Source: G963665925 sp963676345 (GTDB taxonomy: Bacteria; Bacillota; Clostridia; Peptostreptococcales; Acidaminobacteraceae). From it: a stretch of 64,000 nucleotides of DNA. Under the pieces are notes generated by a model. That model worked only from the letters and a program-made list of their open reading frames with translations, had not been told where the DNA came from and did no database searches. The stretch covers positions 62,001 to 126,000 of the forward strand of contig CAXXTS010000003.1 of NCBI GenBank assembly GCA_963676345.2, read 5' to 3'. Shown here piece by piece: positions 35,313 to 44,716 of this stretch (positions are counted from its first letter, which is position 1; the number at the start of each line of letters is the position of its first letter). The translations under genes and the position numbers were made by a program.

Positions 35313-36668
35313 ATGAATTTTGGAATTCTGATGATTATTGCTGCCTTGGGACTATTAATTTACTTGTCTTTCCGCGGTGTGTCAATTCTTATTCTCGCAC
35401 CGGTTTTGTCAATGCTTTTGGTAGTGACAACAGGAGACATGCCATTCCTGCATGCTTTTACTGGACCACTGATGGATACAGCGGCTGCATATATACGCAT
35501 TTTATTTCCAATATTTCTTACTGGAGCAATATTTGGAAAGTTTATGGATGAAACGGGTGCGGCCAAATCAATTGCCCATTGGATTGCAGGAAAACTTGGT
35601 GTAAAACGTGCTGTGACAGCGGTTGTGCTTGCTACAGCGCTACTGACATATGGTGGTGTTTCACTCTTTGTAGTTGTGTTTGTCGTGTATCCGCTTGGAA
35701 TGGCACTTTTCAAGGAAGCTGATATTCCCAAGCGTCTTCTCCCTGCAGCGGTTGCGTTAGGCGCATTTACATTTACAATGACAGCCTTGCCAGGTTCACC
35801 GCAGGCTTTGAATGCCATGCCTACAACTGCACTGGGAACCGATATCTACGCAGCGCCTGTGCTTGGGTTAATAGCAGCGGCAATCATGTTGATTTTAGGG
35901 AATACATGGATAAACAAAAGGGCTGAAATTCTTAAGGCCAAAGGGGAGACATACGGCGATCATAAAGATGAAAGTCATGCTTCTGACGAAAAGCTACCGC
36001 CTGTAGGCCTATCCTTCTTGCCGATAGTTATTATTTTTGTCATCAATTTTTTCCTAGTTAATATTTATTTCAAATCAGAGTCAGTTATTACACATTATGA
36101 AGAACTTGGAGTAGGAATTAATGGATTTTGGGCTGTTATCGTGGCACTGGTTGTAGCTACTTTTGTCATTGCATTGACGCTTAAGGATTATATACCAAAC
36201 TTGAACAAGACACTTACAGACGGTGCTGTGAGCTCGGTTGTGCCTCTATTCGCCATTGCTGCAGTCGTTGGTTTTGGCGGTGTTGTTAAATCGACAGCGG
36301 GTTTTGAGGTTTTTAAGAATATGATACTGGGCATGAACCTGCCGGGGATTGTTAAAGTTGGCGTATCAACGAGTGCTATAGCAGGTATTGTAGGATCATC
36401 GTCTGGTGGTACAGGTATTGCGCTTGCTGCACTTTCGAATGATTTCCTAGCAATGGGCATCAATCCACAGGCCATTCACCGCGTCATGCTGGTTGCAGCA
36501 GGCGGACTGGATTCACTGCCGCATTCTGGTGCCATTGTTGTATTGCTAGGCATCATGGGCATATCGCATAAAGACGGATATGCAGACGTGGGAATGGTGA
36601 CTGTTGTACTTCCCATTTTTGCAACCGTGGCCATTATGATGACGTATGTTTTAACTGGTATTGTGTAA
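35313..36668 (+). CDS. GntP-family permease
   Basis: A 451-residue carrier with about twelve helices. The glycine-rich helix AGIVGSSSGGTGIALAALS and the late GGLDSLPHSGAIVVLLGIMG are family marks of GntP/citrate-type permeases. Members import gluconate or related hydroxyacids, including D-3-hydroxybutyrate in some bacteria. Its operon has a thiolase, an SDR and a CoA transferase, which favours a 3-hydroxyacid as substrate. It lies 11 bp after the thiolase and 15 bp before the SDR. Confidence 0.87.
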   Translation: MNFGILMIIAALGLLIYLSFRGVSILILAPVLSMLLVVTTGDMPFLHAFTGPLMDTAAAYIRILFPIFLTGAIFGKFMDETGAAKSIAHWIAGKLGVKRAVTAVVLATALLTYGGVSLFVVVFVVYPLGMALFKEADIPKRLLPAAVALGAFTFTMTALPGSPQALNAMPTTALGTDIYAAPVLGLIAAAIMLILGNTWINKRAEILKAKGETYGDHKDESHASDEKLPPVGLSFLPIVIIFVINFFLVNIYFKSESVITHYEELGVGINGFWAVIVALVVATFVIALTLKDYIPNLNKTLTDGAVSSVVPLFAIAAVVGFGGVVKSTAGFEVFKNMILGMNLPGIVKVGVSTSAIAGIVGSSSGGTGIALAALSNDFLAMGINPQAIHRVMLVAAGGLDSLPHSGAIVVLLGIMGISHKDGYADVGMVTVVLPIFATVAIMMTYVLTGIV

Positions 36669-36683
36669 AAATAGGAGGTTACT

Positions 36684-37424
36684 ATGAAGCTTAATAATAA
36701 GGTGTGTATCATTACTGGGGCTGGTAAGGGCATTGGTGCTGCAGCAGCGCGCAAGTTTGCTGAAGAGGGTGCAGTGGTGGCGGTATGCGACATCGATACA
36801 GCAGGCGTTGAATCCGTGGTATCTGCAATTGCAGATGCAGGTGGAAAAGCACATGGTTTCAAGGTAGATGTGACGCGTCAGGACAGCATTCAGGATATGG
36901 TGGGTGCACTCATGAGAGACTATGGCCGTGTGGATGTACTGGTGAATAACGCAGGCATAATTATGGATGCCCAACTGCATAAAATGACTGAGAAGCAGTT
37001 TGATACCGTTGTAGATGTAAACCTAAAAGGAACTTATAACTGTACCAAGGCGGTTATTGATATTATGCGTGATCAGCAAAAAGGGTCAATTATTAATACA
37101 TCTTCCATTGTAGGTGTGTACGGTAACTTTGGTCAGACAAACTATGCAGCAACCAAATTTGGGGTTATAGGATTTACAAAAACATGGGCAAAGGAACAGG
37201 GGCGAAAAGGCATTCGCACCAATGCAGTTTGTCCAGGTTTTATCGCCACATCGATAATTGATGACATGCCAAAGGAAGTCATTGAGGGCATGGAGAGCAA
37301 GGTTCCTATGAAACGGCTTGGACAGCCGGATGAGCTCGCAAATGTATATGCATTTCTAGCTTCTGACGAATCTAGCTATATGAATGGTGCAGTCCTAGAA
37401 GTGAGTGGTGGATTGATTATCTAA
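36684..37424 (+). CDS. SDR family oxidoreductase (FabG/3-hydroxybutyrate dehydrogenase-like)
   Basis: A 246-residue short-chain dehydrogenase. The cofactor motif is TGAGKGIGAAAA near residue 12, then NNAG near residue 88, the catalytic Ser in NTSSIVG near 139 and Tyr-x-x-x-Lys in NYAATKFG near 152. An acidic residue after strand 2 (CDIDTAG) favours NAD+. In this operon it most likely oxidises a 3-hydroxyacid to the 3-ketoacid, for example 3-hydroxybutyrate to acetoacetate. Sequence alone cannot exclude a 3-oxoacyl reductase. Confidence 0.87.
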   Translation: MKLNNKVCIITGAGKGIGAAAARKFAEEGAVVAVCDIDTAGVESVVSAIADAGGKAHGFKVDVTRQDSIQDMVGALMRDYGRVDVLVNNAGIIMDAQLHKMTEKQFDTVVDVNLKGTYNCTKAVIDIMRDQQKGSIINTSSIVGVYGNFGQTNYAATKFGVIGFTKTWAKEQGRKGIRTNAVCPGFIATSIIDDMPKEVIEGMESKVPMKRLGQPDELANVYAFLASDESSYMNGAVLEVSGGLII

Positions 37425-37453
37425 TGGATGTGGATGAGGCAAAGGAGTCAGAT

Positions 37454-39055
37454 ATGAGTCATATAAAATTTACAACAGCAAGTGAAGCTGCTGCAATGAT
37501 ACCAGATGGTGCATCGGTAGGAACGGTTGGATTTCTTTTAACGGGAGCACCTGAGGAAGTCTTTATTGAAATAGAAAATAGATTCAAGAAGACGGGCTCT
37601 CCTAAAGATATTCAATTAATGTGGGCCTCTGGTGTGGGTGACGGACAGCCTGTACGGGGCATTAATCACTTATGTCACGAGGGTCTTTTAAAGCGGGTGA
37701 TTGGTGGGCATTACGGACTCATTCCCAAACTCGTGAATATGGTCAGCGAGAATCAGATAGAAGCGTATAATTTTCCACAAGGTGTACTCGCAACGATGTT
37801 TAGAGATATGGCAGCAAATAAGCCAGGCGTGTTAACCCATGTTGGTTTAGGTACTTTTGCAGACCCTGAGGTTGATGGCGGGAAATTGAATCCTAGAACG
37901 CAGGAAGAGCTGGTGCAAAAATTTGAAATTGACGGTGCGCCTTATTTACTCTATAAATCACAAAAGATTGATGTTGCAATCATACGCGGGACAGAGGCCG
38001 ATGAGGATGGAAATATCGGTATTAGCAAAGAAGCACTGAAGCTGGAGCATCTGCCTGTTGCTATGGCAGCGCGAAATAATGGTGGCATGGTAATTGTTCA
38101 AGTTGAAAGGCTTGTAAAACGTGGAACGCTAGATCCAAAAAATGTAATCGTTCCGGGCGTACTGGTGGATGTAGTTGCTGTGGCACAAGATGAGAAGAAT
38201 CATATGCAAAATGCAGCGACACAGTTCGATATTAATTTCATTTCAGCAGATGGTATCATTCCTGAAAAGGAAATCGTATCAGGTGAGCTGAGTCCCAAAC
38301 GTATTATTGCAAGGCGCTCAGCTATGCAGGTAACGGCTCAAAAGCGTGTTTTGAATTATGGAATAGGCGTTCCGGAAGGGGTTGCTGATGTCCTCAAGGA
38401 AGAGGGACTGGAGCATCACTTTGTGGCAACCGTTGAACCAGGAATTTACGGTGGTTCGGCACAAGGCGGCTTAAATTTCGGAAGTGCCTATGCGCCACAA
38501 GCAATTATAGATCATCCTTATCAGTTTGATTTTTATGATGGTGGTGGCATTGACATAACTTTTCTAGGCATGGCCCAGTGCGATGCACAGGGTAGTCTAA
38601 ACGTTTCCAAGTTTGGACCTAAAATTGCAGGGTGTGGCGGCTTCGTAGACATATCCCAAAATGCAAAGGAATGTGTTTTTTGTGGCACCTTTACAGCAGG
38701 CGGTCTAAAAACAGTCGTCGAAAATGGTAAGTTGAAAATCGAAAAAGAAGGTGCAGTGAAAAAATTTATCAACACATTAGAACATATTACACTAAATGGT
38801 GCAGTTGAAGCCCAGAAAAACAAGAAGATTTCTCTGATTACAGAGCGCTGTGTTTTCCAAGTGAGGGCAGAAGGACTGACACTAACTGAAATTGCACCTG
38901 GCGTTGATCTTGAAAAAGATATTTTAGAACAAATGGAGTTCCGACCCGTTATTGCTGAAAACTTGCGTGAAATGGACTCGCGTATTTTCAAGGAAGAGCG
39001 TATGGGTTTATCGTTAGAAGCTCAGCTTAACATTGATGCATATGCTATTGGATAA
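37454..39055 (+). CDS. Acyl-CoA:acetate/3-ketoacid CoA-transferase (YdiF-like, fused subunits)
   Basis: A 533-residue class I CoA transferase with both halves in one chain. The alpha-like half begins SEAAAMIPDGASVGTVGF; the beta-like half has LNYGIGVPEGVADVLKEEG and the glutamate motif ATVEPGIYGGSAQGG near residue 335, where the enzyme forms its CoA thioester. It would activate a 3-ketoacid such as acetoacetate using acetyl-CoA or another acyl-CoA, feeding the thiolase that opens the operon. I use ATG 37454 after AAGGAG; an in-frame ATG at 37424 overlaps the SDR stop and may be used instead. Confidence 0.88.
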   Translation: MSHIKFTTASEAAAMIPDGASVGTVGFLLTGAPEEVFIEIENRFKKTGSPKDIQLMWASGVGDGQPVRGINHLCHEGLLKRVIGGHYGLIPKLVNMVSENQIEAYNFPQGVLATMFRDMAANKPGVLTHVGLGTFADPEVDGGKLNPRTQEELVQKFEIDGAPYLLYKSQKIDVAIIRGTEADEDGNIGISKEALKLEHLPVAMAARNNGGMVIVQVERLVKRGTLDPKNVIVPGVLVDVVAVAQDEKNHMQNAATQFDINFISADGIIPEKEIVSGELSPKRIIARRSAMQVTAQKRVLNYGIGVPEGVADVLKEEGLEHHFVATVEPGIYGGSAQGGLNFGSAYAPQAIIDHPYQFDFYDGGGIDITFLGMAQCDAQGSLNVSKFGPKIAGCGGFVDISQNAKECVFCGTFTAGGLKTVVENGKLKIEKEGAVKKFINTLEHITLNGAVEAQKNKKISLITERCVFQVRAEGLTLTEIAPGVDLEKDILEQMEFRPVIAENLREMDSRIFKEERMGLSLEAQLNIDAYAIG

Positions 39056-39075
39056 AATGGCCTAGAATAAGAAAT

Positions 39076-39122
39076 CACCCTCCCCTTAAGGAGATCTCCT
39101 TGTGTCCTTAAAAAGGGGGGTG
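39076..39122 (+). terminator. Imperfect hairpin after the CoA-transferase gene
   Basis: CACCCTCCCC pairs imperfectly with GGGGGGTG at 39115-39122 and an inner TTAAGGA/TCCTTAA helix forms. On the plus strand it is followed by A rather than T, so simple intrinsic termination is doubtful. Confidence 0.35.
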
Positions 39123-39280
39123 AAAAAAAGTGTGTAAATCACTGCAATCACCTCAATGTGAAAGAGCGTGTTTGAAGGGTACTGAGCATAGGCCACCACA
39201 GCAATCACCTCTCAAGGGGTTGAACTTGATAGATTTCGGTTTTTGGTATATGCTTAAAACCGATTAAAGGAGGTAAGGCT

Positions 39281-40066
39281 ATGCAATTTGAAAACACACA
39301 TCTAGTTTATTTCAGTCCGACTGGAACAACGAAATCTGTACTTGGTGCCATTGCCGAGGGTCTGGGTCTACATACTGAACACCATAATATCACTAAGCCA
39401 GAATCGCGGGTTAAAATACCGCAGTTTGCTAAAAAGGATCTTGTTGTCATAGGCATGCCTGTCTATTCCGGGCGAATTCCTGCGCTGACAGAAGGCTTTT
39501 TAAAGAAATTGAAAGCCCAGGGTACGCCGGCTGTTCTGGTTGCTGTTTATGGGAATCGAGATATTGATGATGCCCTAGTCGAAATGCAGGACATTTTGAC
39601 TGAAGGTGGTTTTGTCCCTTTTGCTGGCGCAGCATTTATAGGGGAACATTCTCTGACAGAGGCCGTTGGACGAGCGAGACCGGATACAGCAGATTTAGAC
39701 ATTGCGCGCACCTTTGGACAAACGCTAAAAGAAAAGTGTGCAACCGATGATCTAGAGGCTTTAAAGCTGGAAGTTAGAGGGCGTCGTCCTTATCGTGAAC
39801 GCAAAGCAGCACCGCCACTTGGCCCGACCATTGGCGAAGCTTGTACGGTCTGTGGGAAGTGTGTGTCAGCCTGTCCTGCGGGTGCTTTAACCGTTGAAAA
39901 TGGCATTCGAGTTAATGAAGAGGCCTGTATTCTTTGCCACAGCTGTTTAAAGGGCTGTCCAGAAAAGGCGATTACATTTGGTGGCAGAGTAGAAAAAATT
40001 CGTGACTTTCTCATAGAAAATTGTTCTGAGAGAAAAGAACCTGAACTCTTTTACCCAAAAGGCTAA
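39281..40066 (+). CDS. EFR1-type protein: flavodoxin-like domain plus 2[4Fe-4S] ferredoxin
   Basis: A 261-residue electron-transfer protein. Residues 1-155 are flavodoxin-like with the FMN phosphate loop SPTGTTKS near residue 13 and the flavin loop YGNRDIDDAL. Residues 185-235 hold two ferredoxin clusters, CTVCGKCVSACP and CILCHSCLKGCP. It should shuttle electrons in the cytosol; partners are unknown. AAAGGAGG precedes the ATG and it is flanked by non-coding gaps, so it is monocistronic. Confidence 0.88.
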   Translation: MQFENTHLVYFSPTGTTKSVLGAIAEGLGLHTEHHNITKPESRVKIPQFAKKDLVVIGMPVYSGRIPALTEGFLKKLKAQGTPAVLVAVYGNRDIDDALVEMQDILTEGGFVPFAGAAFIGEHSLTEAVGRARPDTADLDIARTFGQTLKEKCATDDLEALKLEVRGRRPYRERKAAPPLGPTIGEACTVCGKCVSACPAGALTVENGIRVNEEACILCHSCLKGCPEKAITFGGRVEKIRDFLIENCSERKEPELFYPKG

Positions 40067-40175
40067 GTTTAGCGTTAGAGTAAGCCCACTTTGCAGGGTA
40101 TAAAGTACTCCAAAAGTGTTAACTGTGTCTATACGGACACTGAGCTGCACGTCAAATTTGGAAGTGATATTCTAT

Positions 40176-40232
40176 AAACACCCAAGCGGAAATTATTATA
40201 GGACAATAATAATTTCCGCTTGGGTGTTTTCT
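40176..40232 (+). terminator. Long 23-bp terminator hairpin
   Basis: Arms 40176-40198 and 40207-40229 are fully complementary and end in TTTT. It lies 110 bp after the EFR1 gene. The rest of the 386-bp gap to gnd is AT-rich, with a weak AGTGTA/TACACT inverted repeat near 40245-40275, and no gene. Confidence 0.8.
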
Positions 40233-40452
40233 TATTTTCAAAATAGTGTAAACTAGAAAGAAAAGTAAATACACTAAAAGAGTCTAGTTTGTATGGGGGC
40301 TTTATTTAGATGATTTACGTTTTTAAGAATAAGCCTCTGAGTGTCGTTCTGTAAAATCAATGTGAACACTGCGCGTTTATGGCGTTGAGGCTATAGAATT
40401 GGGTAATAAACCCATAGTACTGACAACGAAACGGTTGAGAAAGGAAAAATAT

Positions 40453-41355
40453 ATGAAAATCGGGATGATCGGACTTGGAAAAATGGGCGGAAATCTTGCG
40501 CGAAATATGAAAGACCATGGCTATGAGGTGGTTGTTTACAACCGGAGTTATGAAAAGGTAAAGGCTTTTATGGATGAGGGCTTTGAGGGCGTTAAGAGTA
40601 TTGAAGAACTTGTAGAGGCTCTTGGTGAAGAGGGCGTTTACTGGATGATGGTACCGGCAGGCGACACAGTGGATGCTGTTTTACATGATATTTGCGCCTA
40701 CGCCACACCGGGGGCCCTCATCATAGATGGTGGAAATTCAAAATACACAGATACGCTGGCGCGTGCTGAGCAAGTCATTGAAAGTGGATTCAGATACATG
40801 GATATTGGAACCAGTGGGGGTCAGCAAGGTGCCCGGGAGGGCGCGTGCATGATGGTAGGCGGCGACAAAAAAGACTACGATGCGCTCGCAGAAATGCTGG
40901 AGGCTGTATGCGTGCCAGGCGGTGTCAACTACATGGGGCTACACGGTACGGGACACTATGTCAAAATGATTCACAATGGCATAGAATATGGCATGATGCA
41001 GGCCATTGCTGAAGGCTTTGAAATCCTTGACCAGTCAGAATTTGATCTGGACTTGACAACCATTTCCAAGGTTTGGCAAAATGGATCTATTATATCCAGC
41101 TATTTAGTTGACAAAACAACCGATGCCCTTGAGAAAAATCCGACACTTGAAGGCATTCTTGATAAAGTGGATTCCAGCGGCGAGGGACTATGGACCGTAG
41201 AGGAGGCACTTCGGTTAAAACTGCCAGCCTATGTCATTGCAAGTTCACTCTTTAAGCGCTTCGAATCCAAGCAGGAAGAGCGTTTTTCAAACAAACTTCT
41301 TGCGGCCATGAGAAATGAATTTGGAGGCCATAAAATCCATAAGGATGGTGAGTAG
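40453..41355 (+). CDS. gnd: 6-phosphogluconate dehydrogenase (decarboxylating, short form)
   Basis: A 300-residue enzyme converting 6-phosphogluconate to ribulose 5-phosphate and CO2. The N-terminus MKIGMIGLGKMGGNLARNM is the nucleotide fold; DGGNSKYTDT, GTSGGQQGAREGACMMVGG and the catalytic lysine/histidine in HYVKMIHNGIEYGMMQA are the 6PGDH marks. At 300 residues it belongs to the short NAD-preferring type (YqeC-like), missing the long C-terminal tail of E. coli Gnd. ATG 40453 follows GAAAGGA. The zwf gene starts 2 bp after its stop. Confidence 0.92.
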   Translation: MKIGMIGLGKMGGNLARNMKDHGYEVVVYNRSYEKVKAFMDEGFEGVKSIEELVEALGEEGVYWMMVPAGDTVDAVLHDICAYATPGALIIDGGNSKYTDTLARAEQVIESGFRYMDIGTSGGQQGAREGACMMVGGDKKDYDALAEMLEAVCVPGGVNYMGLHGTGHYVKMIHNGIEYGMMQAIAEGFEILDQSEFDLDLTTISKVWQNGSIISSYLVDKTTDALEKNPTLEGILDKVDSSGEGLWTVEEALRLKLPAYVIASSLFKRFESKQEERFSNKLLAAMRNEFGGHKIHKDGE

Positions 41356-41356
41356 A

Positions 41357-42763
41357 GTGACAAAAATATTTCTATTTGGAGCGACGGGGGACTTGAGCGT
41401 GAGAAAGCTCTACCCTGCACTCTACGAACTCTTTAGCAGGGACAGGCTGCCTGAAGATACGCAGATTATCTGCATCAGCAGGCGACCTTATGATACAGAG
41501 CAGTTTCACAGTTTTCTCATTGATAATGTAGGTGGAACGCGAGATGTGAAGAAGTGGTTTACATTTATCAAAAAACTGACCTATTTTCAGCTGTCTTTTC
41601 CAGTGCTTGAGGATTATATAGCACTCAAGGAAGAAGTGGATGGAGATGCGGACTCTGTGAATATTTTCTATTTGGCCACAGCGCCCCAGTTCTTTAAACC
41701 CATTGTTGAGCATCTGTCATCGGCAGACCTGCTCAGAAATGGAAATTTGAACAACCGTATTGTCTTTGAAAAGCCTTTTGGCAAGAATCTTCAGACCGCC
41801 CGTGAAATCAATGATCATTTAGTCCAGTATGTTGTCGAAGACCAAATATATAGAATGGATCATTACCTTGGAAAAGAAATGATTCAAAATATTATGATGT
41901 TGCGCTTTAGCAACATGATCTATGATGCCAGTTGGAATAAGGACTATATCGATCATATTCAAATTACTGTTGCGGAGTCTGTTGGTGTAATGGAACGAGC
42001 CCAGTACTATGACAAGGCCGGAGCCATTCGTGACATGATTCAGAGTCATCTGCTTCAAATGTTGTCCCTTGTGGCACTGACCCCTGAAGGGACACTGGAT
42101 AGCGAGGATATACTTAGAAGTAAAACGGAAGTGTTGAAGGCCCTTTATATTGAGGATGTAAAGAAAGATGTTGTCATTGGTCAGTATTCCGGAAACGGTG
42201 AAGTGAAGGCTTACCGTGAAGAAAAGGGTGTTGCCCCTGATTCACGTACTGAAACCTATGCAGCCATGAAGCTCAAGGTTGACCTGCCGCGCTGGGAAGG
42301 GGTGGACTTCTATTTACAGACAGGCAAACGTCTGGAGAAAAAAGTTTCAGAAATTGTGATTGTCTATAAATGTCCCAATCTTGGAACCTATAGGGACTGC
42401 CCTCAAAATGTTATGGTCATAGAAATATATCCCCAAGAGGGAATGCGTTTTAAATTCAACATGAAAAAACCGGGTGAAACCAAGACCCTCATTACTCGAG
42501 AAATGGAATTCTGTCAGAGCTGCATGATTGACTATGCCGCACCTGAAGCCTATGAGACCCTTATTTATGAAGTTGTAAACGGGAATCATGATCTTTTTAC
42601 CCGCTGGGACGAAGTGTGGAATGAGTGGGTCTTTGTAGAAAAAATGCTCAATGAATGTACCAATCTACAGGAGAACCTACAATATTACGAACCGGGGAGT
42701 AAGGGTCCCAAAGCGGCTGGGGACTTGTTGCTGCGTGACGGCAGAAGCTGGTACTCATTATAA
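41357..42763 (+). CDS. zwf: Glucose-6-phosphate 1-dehydrogenase
   Basis: A 468-residue enzyme making 6-phosphogluconolactone. The cofactor motif FGATGDLSVRKLYPALYELF is at the N-terminus, the substrate motif RMDHYLGKEMIQN near residue 165 carries the catalytic histidine, and FEKPFG precedes it. With gnd it forms the oxidative pentose phosphate branch; no 6-phosphogluconolactonase gene is adjacent. I prefer the GTG at 41357, two bases after the gnd stop, because AAGGA (41341-41345) abuts the alternative ATG at 41345 too closely; the start is uncertain by four codons. Confidence 0.92.
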   Translation: MTKIFLFGATGDLSVRKLYPALYELFSRDRLPEDTQIICISRRPYDTEQFHSFLIDNVGGTRDVKKWFTFIKKLTYFQLSFPVLEDYIALKEEVDGDADSVNIFYLATAPQFFKPIVEHLSSADLLRNGNLNNRIVFEKPFGKNLQTAREINDHLVQYVVEDQIYRMDHYLGKEMIQNIMMLRFSNMIYDASWNKDYIDHIQITVAESVGVMERAQYYDKAGAIRDMIQSHLLQMLSLVALTPEGTLDSEDILRSKTEVLKALYIEDVKKDVVIGQYSGNGEVKAYREEKGVAPDSRTETYAAMKLKVDLPRWEGVDFYLQTGKRLEKKVSEIVIVYKCPNLGTYRDCPQNVMVIEIYPQEGMRFKFNMKKPGETKTLITREMEFCQSCMIDYAAPEAYETLIYEVVNGNHDLFTRWDEVWNEWVFVEKMLNECTNLQENLQYYEPGSKGPKAAGDLLLRDGRSWYSL

Positions 42764-42788
42764 GTAAGTTTAGAGAGGTGGTAGGACT

Positions 42789-43406
42789 TTGATTTATGAT
42801 ATATCGCAGGCAATACATGAAAACATGTTTGTCTATAAAAATAAACCTGAAAAAAAGCCCGTGTTTGAGATGACCAGAGCCCATAAAGATGGCGGTGTAC
42901 AGGAATCCAAGGTGACACTGGATGTGCACACGGGAACGCATCTTGATGCGCCGCGTCATATGATGAAGGATGGGGCAACCATTGAAAGCATGCCGCTGGA
43001 TGGGCTGATCGGGCCATGCCGAGTACTTGACTTGACTGCGGTTGAAGGTGGTATTTCCCGTAAAGATCTTGAAAAATATGATATTCAAGCTGGAGAGGTT
43101 CTTCTATTTAAAACAAAGAACTCAAATATAGATGATTTTAGTCCGGAGTTTATTTACCTGGATACAAGCGGGGCCGACTTGCTCGCAGAAATAGGGGTGA
43201 AGGGTGTTGGCACGGACGGGCTTGGCATTGAGCGGAGTCAGCCGGATCATAGTACACACCATAGGCTCTTTGAAGCGGATATTTTCATTATTGAGGGTCT
43301 GCGTCTTAAAGAAATTAAAGAAGGCGACTACCAATTGATTGCCTTGCCGCTTAAACTACAGGGGCTGGATGCGGCGCCCATACGTGCGGTTTTGATGGAT
43401 GTGTAA
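42789..43406 (+). CDS. Cyclase family protein (kynurenine formamidase-like hydrolase)
   Basis: A 205-residue metal-dependent hydrolase. The metal motif HTGTHLDAPRH near residue 47 defines the family, and a second site DGLGIERSQPDHSTHHRLF lies near residue 145. Members open N-formylkynurenine or cyclic amides, or act as isatin hydrolases. No tryptophan genes are near, so substrate is unknown. It starts at TTG with AGAGGTGG upstream, 25 bp after zwf, and may be co-transcribed. Confidence 0.85.
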   Translation: MIYDISQAIHENMFVYKNKPEKKPVFEMTRAHKDGGVQESKVTLDVHTGTHLDAPRHMMKDGATIESMPLDGLIGPCRVLDLTAVEGGISRKDLEKYDIQAGEVLLFKTKNSNIDDFSPEFIYLDTSGADLLAEIGVKGVGTDGLGIERSQPDHSTHHRLFEADIFIIEGLRLKEIKEGDYQLIALPLKLQGLDAAPIRAVLMDV

Positions 43407-43455
43407 AAATAAATAGATATGAAAATGCCATATAAAAACTGAAAATTTATACTAT

Positions 43456-43507
43456 AAAGCGCTTTTGGTTTTCCGTAGTCATCTACTGGAAGTCAAAAGC
43501 GCTTTTT
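43456..43507. terminator. Bidirectional intrinsic terminator
   Basis: AAAGCGCTTTTG (43456-43467) pairs perfectly with 43494-43505, with further pairing inside and a T run to 43507. It separates convergent genes. Confidence 0.8.
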
Positions 43508-43625
43508 CATGTATGAAAAGGACTCGTATCGACTGGATAAATCTCTGCAGTGAAATTTATCTTTGACATCAAAAGCAATCTTCATAAGGCATTTTCTCCG
43601 TTTCGTCCTATAAATGAGAGCTGAT

Positions 43626-44450
43626 TTATAGGGCTTGTACTTTCTTCTGAACCATGGAAGCGTGCGCATCAGCAAGCAAATAGACTTGAGAAATATAGTC
43701 CATGTATTTATGCGTCCAGTTTTCCCCCAGAAGGTAATCGGTATTGATTTCAACAACGACTGATCCTCTATAGGAGATGCTGCTCAAATAAGCCAGTGCA
43801 CTGGCATAATCGGTGCGACCGTAGCGGAAGGGAAAGTGGTCACTTTTTGCTATATCGTGTATATGGACATTGCTAAGCCGCGTTTCCATGTTTTTGTTCA
43901 GTGAATAGGTGCACTTATCCTCATATACTTCATGACCGATATCCCAGCAAAACCCGATACAAGACTGTTTAACGATGGGTTCTATGCCTTCCGTGTCCAG
44001 CCGATGCCGATTAAGATTCAGATTTTCCAGTGTGAATTCAAGTCCATAGCCCTTGAGCTGGCATATGCTGTAAAGACGTGTTATGAGCTTGAGGGTCTGG
44101 TATCTCGAAATTTCCTTATCGTCAGACTCAACAGGATGAATGGTGATGGATAAGGGGTGGCCGATTTCATGCGAAAGGGCATCGTATACAGCTAGATACT
44201 CAGTGAGTGTATCTGTGTCATTAAAAAGCTTGTTGAATCCATGTGGAGAATGAATTTGAAGTATTTTACTGCGGTCTTTGAGCAGGTGGCCGTATTCGAA
44301 AAGGCGTTGAACTTCGAGCGGGTTTTCGAGGTCTGCGTTAATTTCTATGCCGTCAACGCGATTGTCATAATCGAGCTGCTCAAGCTGATTGACCACCAGA
44401 GCTGGTTCTGAGAGTGCACTTATCTTATAAAGACTTATGAGGAAATTCAT
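43626..44450 (-). CDS. Sugar phosphate isomerase/epimerase (AP-endonuclease-2-like TIM barrel)
   Basis: A 274-residue TIM-barrel protein. ILQIHSPHGF, LSITIHPVES, LEFTLENLNLNRH, GFCWDIGHEVYED and NVHIHDIAKSDHFPF carry the metal histidines and acids of the xylose isomerase-like family. Substrate is unknown. Monocistronic on the minus strand and divergent from the IclR gene, so it may share its control. Confidence 0.8.
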   Translation of the reverse strand: MNFLISLYKISALSEPALVVNQLEQLDYDNRVDGIEINADLENPLEVQRLFEYGHLLKDRSKILQIHSPHGFNKLFNDTDTLTEYLAVYDALSHEIGHPLSITIHPVESDDKEISRYQTLKLITRLYSICQLKGYGLEFTLENLNLNRHRLDTEGIEPIVKQSCIGFCWDIGHEVYEDKCTYSLNKNMETRLSNVHIHDIAKSDHFPFRYGRTDYASALAYLSSISYRGSVVVEINTDYLLGENWTHKYMDYISQVYLLADAHASMVQKKVQAL

Positions 44451-44629
44451 ATTGTTTCCTTTCTCAAATACTGTGTCATCATCTATTCGAGCCTATTATA
44501 TGAAACGCATGTTAAGTTTGAATGGAGTTTACATAACTTAAACACACTTTACAAAGACTTATCCTGATGTGAACGCAGGATTAATTGAACGATGCATAAA
44601 TATACAAGACGGAAAATTCACACAATTTC

Positions 44630-44658
44630 TTGACAATGAAAATTAATAGAATTATACT
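44630..44658 (+). promoter_or_regulatory. Near-consensus sigma-A promoter of the IclR regulator gene
   Basis: TTGACA at 44630-44635, a 17-bp spacer and TATACT at 44653-44658. Transcription would start near 44665, about 50 nt before the ATG. Confidence 0.8.
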
Positions 44659-44667
44659 TTTGGAAAG

Positions 44668-44700
44668 TAGTCCGTAATATAATAATATAGTCCGTTATAT
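44668..44700 (+). promoter_or_regulatory. Direct repeats TAGTCCGTWATAT, likely IclR operator
   Basis: TAGTCCGTAATAT (44668-44680) and TAGTCCGTTATAT (44688-44700) are 20 bp apart, two helical turns, directly downstream of the promoter. This is where a repressor would block its own transcription. Confidence 0.55.
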
Positions 44701-44716
44701 GGACTTTGGAGAGCGT

